Assembly (NCBI GenBank): GCA_016648135.1
Contig: JADDOH010002605.1
Coordinates: 62,001 to 126,000 of the forward strand
From: Agrypnia vestita
Lineage: Eukaryota > Arthropoda > Insecta > Trichoptera > Phryganeidae
DNA length: 64,000 nucleotides
Direction of reading: 5' to 3'
Each line of letters opens with the position of its first letter. The stretch's first letter is position 1. The notes under the pieces are model-generated. The model had not been told where the DNA came from. It was given only the letters and a program-made list of their open reading frames with translations, and did no database searches. The translations under genes and the position numbers were made by a program. Of the stretch, positions 15,001 to 23,040 are shown in pieces.

Positions 15001-16179
15001 GATGCATTTAAAAATATACAAATAAGTAATATCACCGGATTCTCTAGTGCCATTTCTAATAATGAAAATCATAGACGAAGGTAGGAATATTTCCACTTAG
15101 GCCGATTGTATCAACTTGGTTTATTTACTCAATCTTTCGTTTAAAGCATAAATTTTTGCATTTCCACCTGTAAAAAAATAAAAACCTTCGAATTCCAATT
15201 GTAAAACATTCCAATTGGAATTTTATCGATATGAGTTACTGTAATGATAGTTTTTAATAAGACGTTTTACAAAAAATAAGTCAAAAATATTGAAAAAAAA
15301 ATGCAAACTTTGATGTCGCATATCTCCTTAACTATTGATATTAGGTTATGATAGCTTAAACATTTTCGACTCATAATCAAGACAGGAATATAGCTCTGCG
15401 AGGTTATTAATGTTTTACAAATAACCCTGTATATTCATTTTTTTAAATAAAATGTCCTTAAATTTTCATATTATATAAACAAAATTTTTATTTAAACACA
15501 AAATTAGAAAGTGTAAATAATTTATGAAAATATTGAAATCACTTTTAATATGTTTTCACGCCTAATAAGTTTTTATTTGCTGGTCCCTTGAAAAACGTAT
15601 TAAGAGAGTTTCACTGTATTTTCAACCTGAATATTTATTTTTCCATCCCGTTTGTACATCTCTGTCTCAATGCCAGAATGTGCTAGAATTTCATATTCAT
15701 ATATTTTTAATGTTTATAGCATTAACTTTGTGGATGAACATAATTATTATCTATCAAAATGGTGAAATAAATATGTATGTATATACAATTTTAATCATTT
15801 CAGAAAAAGAAAGACTTTATATTATTTCCCGAGTGATGATGTTTCTACTTCTGCGGGTACAGTGATGGACCTAACAGCGCTCCCCGATACGCCGGACAAG
15901 GAGAAGCCGTCCAATAGAAAAAGAGGTTCCTCAGGAAAAAAGAACAAGAGAACACCGGGAAAAACACCAAAACGGATAACTCCACAGAGTTACAGAAATT
16001 CTCCTTCTAAAAACAAGAGGCACCGTTTAATGAAAAAACTTTCCTTTGAAAATGATGAAAATAAAATAATCACATCACAGGAGGATAGTAGTGGTCCAGA
16101 GTCTATTCTTCCAGATACTCCAAAAGGCGAGTTTTCCTTTATTAATTTGAAAAAACTAACTTTGTATAAACCACACTGA
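1..16179 (+). CDS. XNP: ATRX/XNP-type SNF2 chromatin remodelling ATPase, 3' part of gene (13 exons in window)
   Basis: ATP-dependent chromatin remodeller of the ATRX (Drosophila XNP) branch of SNF2/Rad54-like helicases, a nuclear protein that in this family acts at heterochromatin. Exons: 1-36, 710-902, 980-1075, 2350-2493, 4209-4861, 4956-5537, 5616-5786, 8362-8533, 9609-9730, 11347-12008, 12593-12710, 14769-15080 and 15804-16179. Every intron is GT-AG and reading phase is kept at all joins, giving about 1,211 residues to the stop at 16177-16179. Visible signs are the Walker A MGLGKT (4305-4322), the DEGH box (4680-4691), the TGTPLQNN motif, the MKKRSH/CVQRK region typical of [16 protein letters not shown], and motif [13 protein letters not shown] (8465-8497). 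A HEHDSLL...AAWLEYEAE block follows, as in ATRX. The start codon and any ADD domain lie left of the window. Several introns carry transposon relics. RAD54L2/ARIP4 is the nearest alternative, but [13 protein letters not shown] and WDNCFE fit ATRX better. Confidence 0.95.
361..600 (-). mobile_element. Non-LTR retrotransposon 3' tail fragment
   Basis: The segment with CTAACTAACTAACC and the following Cys- and Lys-poor stretch is the reverse complement of the tail found after the reverse-transcriptase fragment at 2670-3215 (GTTAGTTAGTAGTTAG). The copy is degenerate. The rest of this first intron is plain AT-rich sequence. Confidence 0.6.
710..902 (+). CDS. XNP: XNP exon: Ser/Thr-rich linker
   Basis: A poly-T tract and CAG acceptor end at 709. 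The exon is rich in S, T and D ([12 protein letters not shown]) and ends GRRNIRK at an AAG|GTAAAA donor. ATRX proteins have a GRKNIRK-like stretch at the same place before the helicase core. The ATG at 687 lies upstream of the acceptor and is not the start. Confidence 0.85.
980..1075 (+). CDS. XNP: XNP exon: charged helix before the helicase core
   Basis: Thirty-two codons, phase 0 at both ends (TTGCAG acceptor, ATG|GTATGT donor). The sequence [21 protein letters not shown] continues the ...NIRK of the previous exon, as in ATRX, where an acidic and basic helix follows. It is predicted to be helical. Confidence 0.85.
1215..1420 (-). mobile_element. RTE-like retrotransposon 3' end
   Basis: Begins with an (ATC)-type microsatellite and CTCGCCCTGGTGGGCCTTGG, typical of the reversed 3' end of insect RTE-like elements. 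The minus-strand frame over it is open but lacks catalytic motifs. From 1421 to 2349 I see only AT-rich intron. Confidence 0.5.
2350..2493 (+). CDS. XNP: XNP exon: entry to SNF2 domain
   Basis: Forty-eight codons, phase 0 to phase 0. It contains [18 protein letters not shown] and ends IVKILKSHQ. That is the ATRX-type run-in to the Q-motif region, and it continues directly as YDGVKFMWD in the next exon. Confidence 0.95.
2670..3215 (+). mobile_element. Non-LTR retrotransposon, C-terminal reverse-transcriptase fragment with TTAG-rich tail
   Basis: Open for 168 codons. It carries [50 protein letters not shown] and [10 protein letters not shown], the standard C-terminal part of insect endonuclease/reverse-transcriptase polyproteins. 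A (GTTA)n tail follows the stop at 3180. 5'-truncated, with no catalytic palm. It lies in an XNP intron in the same direction as the gene. Related fragments are at 13769-14520, 19520-19850 and 27975-28670. Confidence 0.85.
3308..3600. mobile_element. Possible hAT-like repeat fragment
   Basis: Starts TAGTGGTGGGTGATTCGGCT and holds simple degenerate CTGAATCTGAATCTG repeats. A similar GTGGTGGGAAACTTCATTCGG occurs reversed near 21228-21255. No second end or target duplication found, so the class is a guess. Confidence 0.3.
3780..4090 (-). repeat. Dispersed repeat with recurring AGCAATATC motif (copy 1)
   Basis: Read on the minus strand it contains AAAGCAAAGRTAGCAATATC units and matches the sequence at 32636-33010 over a long stretch, including a shared segment on Ca-rich flanks (TTTCCAAATCACT, ATAGCTCTATCCCTTC). 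No coding potential. Confidence 0.6.
4209..4861 (+). CDS. XNP: XNP exon: SNF2 ATPase lobe 1
   Basis: Begins [13 protein letters not shown]. Walker A MGLGKT is at 4305-4322, motif Ia region [12 protein letters not shown] follows, the DEGH box is at 4680-4691, and motif III is LTGTPLQNN. Ends in phase 2 at AACAG|GTACTT. All residues expected for an active ATPase lobe are present. Confidence 0.97.
4956..5537 (+). CDS. XNP: XNP exon: between the two helicase lobes
   Basis: Starts (R)[10 protein letters not shown], then [21 protein letters not shown], the ATRX signature after lobe 1. Further on are [10 protein letters not shown] and a linker much shorter than in vertebrate ATRX, ending [16 protein letters not shown]. 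Phase 1 entry, phase 2 exit (AT|GTAAGA). Confidence 0.96.
5616..5786 (+). CDS. XNP: XNP exon: start of SNF2 lobe 2
   Basis: Reads (M)[17 protein letters not shown], then [14 protein letters not shown], the motif IV region. The donor is an uncommon AA|GTTAGA. It is supported because the two leftover bases plus A from 8362 give K and an uninterrupted motif into [10 protein letters not shown]. Confidence 0.92.
6070..6571 (+). mobile_element. TTAA-flanked GGCTGGACAT family, right-end fragment
   Basis: The segment with GGCGTCTAACATG, CATTTTGACACACATAGCAG and the terminal TGTCCAGCC|TTAA matches the right half of the copy at 55222-56332. The left end is missing or unrecognisable. It sits in the XNP intron 5787-8361. 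Confidence 0.65.
6850..7300. mobile_element. Fold-back (palindromic) repeat
   Basis: Two nested pairs of inverted arms. The outer pair is around TTTACAGGAGAGCAA at 6885-6900 and TTTGCTCTCCTGTAAA at 7258-7275. The inner pair is TATAATTAAGCCCATGTGCC at 6943-6962 and GGCACATAGGCTTAATTATA at 7147-7166. No coding sequence. Confidence 0.7.
7330..8249. mobile_element. piggyBac-like non-autonomous element
   Basis: Flanked by TTAA at 7326-7329 and 8250-8253. Ends match as inverted repeats: left TTCAAGTACTGACGTGC, right (reversed) CTTTAAGTACCGACGTGC. A GTACCGACGTGAGGCCTGAG subterminal repeat occurs at 7365 and again at 8034. At 920 bp it is too short for a transposase but keeps a short minus-strand frame (next entry). 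Confidence 0.75.
7677..7988 (-). pseudogene. Remnant ORF in piggyBac-like element (acidic segment plus Cys-rich tail)
   Basis: A minus-strand frame of 103 codons. The middle is acidic ([33 protein letters not shown]), and a Cys cluster [12 protein letters not shown] follows. piggyBac transposases have an acidic N-terminus and a Cys-rich C-terminal domain. The absence of everything between suggests an internal deletion that joined the two. The catalytic DDD core is not present. This is inference from layout and flanks. I cannot rule out an unrelated frame. Confidence 0.4.
8362..8533 (+). CDS. XNP: XNP exon: helicase motifs V and VI
   Basis: Contains [20 protein letters not shown] (motif V) and [20 protein letters not shown] (motif VI with its arginine fingers). 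Acceptor ATTACAG, donor TTG|GTAATT, phase 0 exit. It follows a 2.6-kb intron loaded with repeats. Confidence 0.96.
8600..9270. other. AT-rich intron, nothing recognised
   Basis: Very AT-rich XNP intron sequence with no open frame of note and no clear repeat structure. Confidence 0.5.
9277..9540 (-). mobile_element. Non-LTR retrotransposon (Jockey/CR1-type) C-terminal fragment
   Basis: Minus-strand frame reads [31 protein letters not shown]. This matches the usual ending of Jockey/CR1-group polyproteins (a PELL..., LFY..., N-rich, R..N motif series). Short, 5'-truncated relic. Confidence 0.55.
9609..9730 (+). CDS. XNP: XNP exon: post-helicase region
   Basis: Reads [20 protein letters not shown], then [20 protein letters not shown], the classic ATRX continuation after motif VI. 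Phase 0 entry, phase 2 exit at TG|GTGAGT. Confidence 0.96.
9940..11180 (+). mobile_element. TTAA-flanked GGCTGGACAT family copy, split by a pogo-like insertion
   Basis: The left part 9947-10135 (TTTATACCAGAATGTATACG, AACTTAGATAGAACCTTTGT) and the right part 10980-11130 (CACGCGTTTTGAGCTTC) match consecutive parts of the copy at 55222-56332. The 10246-10971 element lies between them. Outer ends are not clear. Confidence 0.6.
10246..10971. mobile_element. pogo/Tigger-like TIR element
   Basis: Perfect inverted ends CAGTCGAACTCGGTTATAAC, flanked by TA on both sides (10244-10245, 10972-10973). Inside, subterminal CCTTATATCCGGGATTC-type motifs recur in both halves. TA flanks plus CAGT-type ends fit the pogo/Tigger branch of Tc1-mariner. 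No transposase frame. Confidence 0.75.
11347..12008 (+). CDS. XNP: XNP exon: Ser/Asn-rich spacer and HEHDSLL block
   Basis: Begins (C)FNPIP, continues with HVLAKVLAN, then about 130 residues rich in S, N, D and E that look disordered. It ends with the conserved [16 protein letters not shown] and [11 protein letters not shown]. Phase 1 exit at A|GTGAGT. Confidence 0.93.
12009..12592. other. XNP intron, nothing recognised
   Basis: 584-bp AT-rich intron between XNP exons. No repeat or frame supported. Confidence 0.5.
12593..12710 (+). CDS. XNP: XNP exon: C-terminal region
   Basis: Acceptor TTTTCAG and donor CGAG|GTATGC. Reads (R)[20 protein letters not shown], then [15 protein letters not shown]. 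No recognised domain. Accepted because both phases agree with the neighbouring exons and the frame is open. Confidence 0.8.
12711..13735. other. XNP intron segment, nothing recognised
   Basis: AT-rich intronic DNA with scattered A and CA runs. No protein signature or terminal repeat seen. Confidence 0.5.
13769..14520 (+). mobile_element. Non-LTR retrotransposon fragment interrupted by a MITE
   Basis: 13769-13833 matches the ATGATAGAGTAAA...ATTAGGAATGAATGTAAA part of the retrotransposon copy at 28292-28345. After the MITE, 14361-14520 continues with ...TGGCATGACCAGG and GGAAGATGTCCTGTTA from the same polyprotein region. Frame badly decayed. Confidence 0.6.
13834..14358. mobile_element. pogo/Tigger-like MITE
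   Basis: Right end GTTAATTCAAACCCCGATAA (reversed), terminating in CAGT next to TA at 14359-14360. The left end is decayed (TCTCATTAATTCGAAATTGA). Closely related to the element at 41784-42297, including an inner CGTAAAACTCGTGAAAAAA stretch. Inserted in a retrotransposon relic. Confidence 0.7.
14769..15080 (+). CDS. XNP: XNP exon: C-terminal region
   Basis: Poly-T acceptor. Contains [20 protein letters not shown], then [14 protein letters not shown] (basic, nuclear-signal-like) and [11 protein letters not shown]. Phases fit on both sides. No named domain seen. Confidence 0.8.
15270..15400. repeat. Dispersed repeat fragment
   Basis: ATGCAAACTTTGATGTCGC with its downstream context recurs at about 23158 and 39719. 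Class unknown. Confidence 0.45.
15440..15616 (-). mobile_element. pogo-like element end fragment
   Basis: Reverse complement of the left end of the element at 53189-54804, through CGCCTAATAAGTTTTTATTT and GTATTAAGAGAGTTTCACTG, stopping at TA. The other end is absent here. Confidence 0.65.
15804..16179 (+). CDS. XNP: XNP terminal exon
   Basis: Starts (R)[13 protein letters not shown], then [20 protein letters not shown] and a strongly basic stretch ([19 protein letters not shown]). A second PDTPKGEF repeats the acidic PDTP motif. Stop TGA at 16177-16179. The basic tail is probably for DNA or nuclear binding, which is an inference. Confidence 0.85.
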
Positions 16180-16253
16180 TTGTTTTTAAACGTCTGCCGG
16201 TTTCGATAAGAAACTGTATCTTTGTCAGGATGGACGCACAATAACTTCCATAA

Positions 16254-16259
16254 AATAAA
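16254..16259 (+). promoter_or_regulatory. Polyadenylation signal AATAAA after XNP
   Basis: Canonical AATAAA 75 bases after the XNP stop codon, in the expected place for 3'-end formation. No other AATAAA lies closer. Confidence 0.6.
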
Positions 16260-16479
16260 TTTGTAAGAGTCAAGTGTTAGGTGGGGGTGTGGCCTCAATT
16301 ATGGTGGGAGAGAGAGGTGGAGTTTGAGCCAATGAGGCATTGAAATGGGGAATATATTAATTAAATAATGTATTATTCATTAAATTTAATTGGTTGTATA
16401 ACGAGCTTGAGCGGACGGCGGTCTATCCACTCAAGTAATTTAAATTTGTTCAGAGCGTGAGTACACATAACGGGTCAGT

Positions 16480-19030
16480 CACTCGCTGGTAAGCAGGGCA
16501 AGTGCCTAGTACGGCGGCCTTGTAGTGGCCCAACCCTACATTCTGCTGGATTGCCAGAGCAGATTCTCCATATGCTTACTATCCTCTCGACGTTACTGGT
16601 GTAGCTGCAGCCTCTTCTGGTGGATATCCAGACCAGATCTCCTGCAAGCTACATTGTCAATATGCCAGTAAGCAAAGTCCAAAGGCTTGGATATAAGATC
16701 ACTATGATCTTTACATGATGTCTGAATAGTATTCAAGATAATGCAGAACATGCCAAAACATATGTGTTCTGAAGCATTTAAATATTTCTGGTAATATTCT
16801 ATTAGTGTTTTACAAACGAAAGTATCGCCGTCTCTTAGTATAATCACGATCGAATTCTTAGGATACTTGATATAACAAAGAACACCTTTCGTGTGTGCTG
16901 TAACTACGGCGGGCTCCATCTCTGGGCAGACTTTGACACTAGTTCCTTAGCTGTCAATAAAAGAGAAATGGCCTTTTAGCGTCATCTATGGAATTATTTC
17001 GAGACTTAAACATGTTGACGCTACAGTTGCTAATTATATCAGATTCGGTATTGAGGGACTTTTTGATTTCTAACATTTCTGAATTATGTAGCCTAAGACC
17101 TCTATTATCAGTATGTAAATTTTTGATGCCGTTTTCTTTTTTAAAAGTGTGGCTTGTCTCCAATAGATGGTTTGAGAATTCTGAGAAATTATTTTCTGTC
17201 CTATTTGCATACGGCAGATAGAGGAAGCCTCGAACTTATTCATCTTCATTTTTGAAAACCATGGCCTGCTAGAAATTTCAGGTTGTATTGCCGCTGGGAA
17301 TCCTGGGATTCCGCAGTGCAATCCATCCTAAAATAATGTTTGGTTTTTTTGTGGTTGAATGTAAAATATCAACTATTGAATTTGTATACAATGTTCATCT
17401 TCGGCACAAATGGAAGGGTAAGATCTAAGTTTTTGTAGAGCGCTATGATAGTCGAGAACGTTCAGGCATTTATTAAAAATACTAGAATTTTCTAATATAT
17501 ATTTTAACATTTCGAAGGTTGAGCAGTAAATATAGAGGATTATTTTTGTTGCGTAATTTCTGAATCACAGACTGTTGCAACCCCGGTGTAGGTGGTTGAA
17601 TCCATTTTGGAACCATCCATAAAGAAAAGTTCCCAGCCCGACACCTTGATCTAATAATATTAATGAAGTCTCTTTTGGCTTGTGGGTTGTTTTGAATTCC
17701 GGATGTGAGTATTATTTTGGGGATGAATGTATGGAATTGGAACGGAGAGAGATATAGGGATAAGAGATTTTGTCTCAAAATTTTGTTATCACGTGTCTGA
17801 AAAGTTTTATGACTGTTTTATGGACTAATTCTAAGTTGTTCTGTGAGGATTAAGTTTCGGGATTGGGGGATGGTCACTTTGACAAGCAACTTTAAAAAGA
17901 ATTCATCAGACAAAAACTCTTAGCTGAAGTGGAGGGTCTATAGTTTCTGTAGCGTGTTGACTGGGGAAGATCTCATTGCTCAATTATTAACCTGAGACTT
18001 TGATACTGGATACGATCTAACCTTAGTAAATTTTTTTTGAAGTCGGTTCATTAATTAAGGATGCATAATCTAAATGGCTATGGACATATGCATGATAGAA
18101 TATTTTTTGTGTGGTTGGTGGATGGTAGCCCTCATGGTATTAATACTTGCTTGACATCCATTTATAATTTGATATTTAGGAATTCCAGGTAAATTTCGAA
18201 TCCAAAACTCCCCAGAATCTAATTTGGGATTTAACAGGAGTAGTTTGATTCATATAAGTAACACGTAAAAGACGGACTTTCCGTTTTTTGGTAAAATTGA
18301 TTGCGTTGCTTTTTGTTACGGACTTTTCTTATCCACGTTCCATAAGCCAGTCTGCCAGATTGTCAACACTCTCTTTAACTGCAGTTCAAAGCTTTTTCAT
18401 TCCCATAATCCAATACAGGTGGCGGTAATAAAAATACAACCCTCATATGAAACAAGTTGTGTAACTTAAACATATGTACAACTTCCAAAAATTTGATAGT
18501 AGTCTATCATGGGTGAAATGGTGAACGTTACATTGTGTAAAGTGATCACTTAAGTGAGCTGTGCGATAGGTCGTAAGCCCCTATGAATACCCAAAAAGAC
18601 TTCCATTCCTACTTTCCCATTTAAAAAAAATATAGCTTCGTCTCTATGAGACATCTATAATATATCTTGATTAATTAATATAAGCTATGTTGTGGGTATA
18701 ATATTAAATAGAATAGGAGATTACACAGACCTTGTGGTAAACCTCTATTGACAGTTCTAAATACTGGGGATGATCTGTTTATTTCCACGACTATTGATCT
18801 TCGGAGAAGTACATTGACAACAAAACATGTTAGTTTAGGGGGGATTCTCAAAAGTTTTTTTTCCAGAATAATTATGATTACATTATCATATGCTCCATAG
18901 ATATCGATGCACGCACCAATGAGATATTCTCCTCTGGAAAGAGCAATCTGATTATCTGTAGTCAATATTGATATACTTTCAATCATACCTTTTTCCTTTC
19001 TGAACCCGAATTGTGTGTTTGGGAGAATTT
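16480..19030 (-). mobile_element. Decayed non-LTR retrotransposon with reverse transcriptase and RNase H pieces
   Basis: Minus-strand fragments in order: an RT piece at 18675-18986 (GACIDIYGAYDN, then NRGLPQG), an RNase H-type FFMDGSKMDSTTYTGVAT region near 17560-17640, and a downstream piece at 16593-16919. A reverse transcriptase followed by RNase H fits the I/LOA-type clades. Many stops and frameshifts. No intact frame. Confidence 0.65.
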
Positions 19031-19354
19031 TTTTGTTCTCTGTGTACCAATCCAGCCTTATTTTTATTCATGTTGCTGTGTGTTTTCGAATTAATCAACA
19101 AGGAATCCATCTGACTGAATTTCTTCGTATTTACTTCACAACATGTGAATCATCAAGAAACCCCTCTGACTGACTGACTTCTTGCATTCTTCACAAGTGA
19201 ACGATTTTTTCCAGTTTGTGTTCTTGAGTTTAGTGATTTGGATTCGTTTTGGTAATTTAAAAGTTAGAAATTAGTTTCTAGAGCAGATTACTCGATCAAT
19301 GCTCGTTCAATCAGACACCAATAGCAGGAAAACAGATTATCTTATCACAGTTTA

Positions 19355-19516
19355 TTTATCAGTGGGTATGACACTGGCTTCCCACACCGAGGGTTCCGGA
19401 TTCGATTCCCGGTGAGGTCACAATTTTAATCTGTGATTTACTCAAGCCTGGGTGTTTTGTGATGTATTTCGCTTCTGTAATTAGGCCTCCTGGCCTGTTG
19501 AAGAGTAAAAAAAAAA
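19355..19516 (+). mobile_element. tRNA-derived SINE
   Basis: Contains a tRNA-like head (AGTGGGTATGACACTGGCTT, then a B-box-like GGTTCCGGATTCGATTCCC at about 19392-19410), a tRNA-unrelated body, and an A-run tail ending at 19516. No tRNA gene proper: the acceptor stem does not close. The B-box match is the main evidence. Confidence 0.6.
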
Positions 19517-19519
19517 TAC

Positions 19520-19850
19520 TTGCTTACCATTACGATATTTTCCCGCGACACACAACTTTCGCCTCATACACATTCATACATTTTCGCACGCAAGCTCGAC
19601 GATTGTTGAGGCTTCTAACAGGACCGTCTTCCAGTATCTGGTTAACCTGGTCATGCCACGTCTTCCTCTCCTCTCCTGTCCGTTCTCTCTTTCTGGTGCC
19701 GTCAACTCTTGCGTCATATATTTTTTTTACCATTCTTTCACTCATCGCTCAACATGCCATCTGAGCGACTAAGCTAAGATCAGCTTTACATTCTTTCCTA
19801 ACATCTTCATTCTTTATTCTATCATAAATGGATTTGCCACACATAAATTG
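19520..19850 (-). mobile_element. Non-LTR retrotransposon C-terminal fragment
   Basis: Minus-strand frame 19530-19745 reads [51 protein letters not shown], clearly related to the copy at 2670-3215. Further 5' pieces run to about 19850 (ATGATAGAATAAAGAATGAA reversed). It abuts the SINE tail head to tail. Confidence 0.8.
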
Positions 19851-20065
19851 ACAGATTAATGATTATACCGGCAAGGGCCCTCTCTCCATGTATGGTATAG
19901 AATTTTCTGTAATTAAGCATAAGTTATTTTTGGTTTTGATTTAAACATTTTATTTTTAAAAAATATTAGTTGTTGTCCACAAGTATGTTGAAAATGGGTT
20001 AAGTTTTTATAAAACTATTAATTTTTTGTATTTTTTAATGGGTATGTAAAAAACACTTTGTTTAA

Positions 20066-20419
20066 CCTTTGGGTACCGGAAGATCGAAAATAGGATCGGT
20101 GTACAAATGGGATCCCAGTCAAATTTGCATTTTAATTTCTTATACAATGCGAACAAGATTCTACTAAATTTGTCATCATTTTATATAAGAAACTATATTA
20201 TTTTGATATCTAATGACTCACAAAACCGTGCAAGCAGAATGAAGCGTATAGAATATTGATGATTGTTTATATAAAAACCTATTATCATTTTATTTTCTTT
20301 GGGTGTTGTTATCTTTGGGATATTTCTAAGGAATACCAGCTCAATATCATTAATAATTATTAAATAGTTTCAAAAATGAGATTTTTGGGGTTAAATATTA
20401 CCCCGTTCCGGAAGGAGTG
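20066..20419. mobile_element. TTAA-flanked piggyBac-like MITE (copy 1)
   Basis: TTAA at 20062-20065 and 20420-20423. Ends CCTTTGGGTACCGGAAGATC and, reversed, CACTCCTTCCGGAACGGGG. A second, inverted copy is at 40877-41335. The TTAA target suggests piggyBac-type mobilisation. Confidence 0.65.
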
Positions 20420-20423
20420 TTAA

Positions 20424-21740
20424 TTAATATTAATTTTTTTTTTTTCAGAAACTGCCGAGTTGCTTACCATAGAATTGGAGTAATTAAAAAGTACACTATA
20501 TTTTTAAAATCTAGTTTGGTCAACTGATTATTATTACAATATTACGGTCAATTTTGTTTTAATTTAAAATGTTGCGAACTATTGGGTAAAAAAATATTTT
20601 CTTTTCATACTATTAGATTAAGAAAACTATTACAAAAATTTTGTTTTCCTGCTAATAAGAACTGTATAAATATTTAATATAAAAATGATTTGCAGATCTG
20701 CACAAGTACAAATATATTTTTTTAATATTTTATTTTCCACACTAAAACATCTCTGAATTGAAATTTACCACATCTAACTATAGTTTTATTTTGATTTATT
20801 TATTATGATTTGAGCATGTACGTTTGTGTATTAATTTTGTGAACTGAAAATAATTGTGATGTCCTGCAGCCTAAATTGATAATTCTATTTCCTATTATAA
20901 TTATTTTTCTCATGTACTCGTTCACAAATTACATACAAAACTAAGTAAATTTGATTCCTTTTTAATACTGTTATATGATTTCTTATACTTAAATTAATGT
21001 TTTTGGTAGATTGAATGTCTACACACGTTAATCTACTTTTATAAGTTTTAAAATTTATACTCAACATTTTATTATATTCTTGCAGTATAAATTTGTTTTG
21101 TGTAATAAAGATATTGTACTCATTTTTAACATGGTGGTTTTATTGTTTATTAAATTTTATTATTTATTAAACGCACGTTTGTTGTTTGCACAACAAACCT
21201 CACTTGATTGAACAATTGATAATTCAGTCAACCGAATGAAGTTTCCCACCACTACCACTTAAAGTAACCTAACTTGTCCAATTGACATGCATGAAATATC
21301 ATCATAACATATTGTAAACATTGACATGATATATTGATTTGAATAAAATAGCATCAATTAATGGGATTCCGAAGTTTATGCATCTGCTGAAAAAATATAA
21401 AAATATTTGTTGTGTGTATCACTTGGATTGGGGGCCAAACATTCTCCGCTGTGCAATATTTCTGGACATATTGATCTCATATATATGATATTTCTGTCGA
21501 CATAAAGAGGCAACTCCTGCTTGGATTTTATATCATAGTGAATGAGTAAAGAGAGAAGTATCAAAACCTCGCTTGGTGGTAATGAAGTTGTGATTTATCA
21601 ATTTACAACGTTCCTGCATCCGTCTAACGGAATAGATCACCATTTCATGCACACACCTGCACAACTTTATTTGTTGGGTTGAAATGCCATGTTGGGGTTC
21701 TTCATCTTATAAACATTTAGGGGTAAGTTAAATATATTAT
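20424..21740. other. Intergenic AT-rich DNA, little recognised
   Basis: No convincing frame. A short GTTTCCCACCACTACCACTT near 21241 resembles hAT-type ends but no partner was found. Confidence 0.4.
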
Positions 21741-22350
21741 TAGTGATGCAACGAAATACAAATATTCGTATTCGCCGAATGGTAGATATTTACCGAATAT
21801 TCGTAATCGCCGAATATCATCACGAATATTAAAAACAAAATATTTATAACTGAACGCAATGCAAATTACGATTCGGCTGTGCACACGCCTACGCACTACG
21901 CACTCTATTATCGGGGATTCACCTAACATTAAATGAATGGATTTGTTGAGTTCTCAAGCTGTCAATTGTTTCTTGTTTCACAGCGTAACGAGTTCTTTCA
22001 TCTAGTTTCGTTGGTTTATTAATAAGGTTAGGTGCTCATTTCATGTAGTTTTTGTTTTGTGATACGTATTGTTCGTTCCATTTTATTTCTGTTGTGTGTA
22101 AAAGTGTTAACTCTTATAAAATAATTTCAAATTAAATCTAATAACATGACCTCTCGTAAGCGTGAAAAAAGTGATAATTATTTTCAACCGCTGGGAATGT
22201 ACAAACGTTGTGCTTTTTGAACAAAAATTTTCTGGTAGTAAATTTTAATTATTAAATCTCTTAGTAAAAAAATAACAGTGGTGTATTATTTATTACCTTG
22301 TTGAATTATTCGTATTCGTATTTGTGAAAGTAGTATTCGTTGCATCACTA
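21741..22350. mobile_element. hAT-like MITE (copy 1)
   Basis: Inverted ends TAGTGATGCAACGAATAC-like, with ATTCGTATTCGCCGAAT repeats inside. Eight-base flanks TATATTAT and CATGTTAT agree at 6 of 8. Inverted relative to the copy at 31947-32555, which has a perfect 8-base duplication. Confidence 0.75.
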
Positions 22351-22940
22351 CATGTTATAAAATAATATAAAACTTTGTATGATACCACGAATTTATTAAT
22401 TACTTACAAAGTTGACGTGTTTTATTTTATTTTAGTTTGTCAAACCACAAATTTATCGTTTTGCGTTTGTCAATAAAAAAGAAATATTGCACTGAAAACA
22501 CATTTAAAAACAAAAAAAATATATATTTTGTCATTCTTTAGTAACAGTAGGTTGCTGTATTTATTGTTCGTATTATATTTTATAAAAGGATCAGAAAAGT
22601 ATGTAAAATATTCCAATTAGTGATTGGGTTAAAAAGTGAGATGTTATGACCGCTTGTTTCATAGTTGTGGTGAGTCAATTACCATTGTCTACTAATTTCG
22701 AAACAAAACTGAACAGAACATTCCAATCGCCCGTATAATGTTGAATTTGGTTAGAAACATTTGAGATGCTTTATTCACAACTCAGTGGTGTACAGCGCAC
22801 ATAAGTAAAAAAGTCATGTACTAAAAATTCTTGGAAACAAATATTGATTAAAGAATCCTTATGAAAAAGAGTTTTTGTTTTCAACTGTGTCCATATACAC
22901 TTCTCCTATTTTATGCCCATCAGATTTCTTTTTTGAACCT
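22351..22940. other. Intergenic DNA, nothing recognised
   Basis: AT-rich sequence without a supported frame or terminal repeat. Confidence 0.45.
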
Positions 22941-22944
22941 GTAA

Positions 22945-23040
22945 GGCCTGGTTGTTTCAAGTTCGATCAAAGCATAGATTTTTACGAAAATGGATCGTCT
23001 GATTGGTGGAGAACGTAAAAATCTATGCTTTAAAAGAACA
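22945..23040. mobile_element. GGCCCGGTTGTTTCA MITE family, truncated copy
   Basis: Left end GGCCTGGTTGTTTCAAG, then the family's AAAATCTATGCTTTAAA arms and CACCAATCAGACGATCC (reversed) core. The right terminal repeat is missing. Confidence 0.6.

Noticed and set aside
19355..19425. A tRNA gene
   Set aside because: It has a B-box but no foldable acceptor stem or anticodon arm, and an A-tailed body follows, so it is called a SINE.
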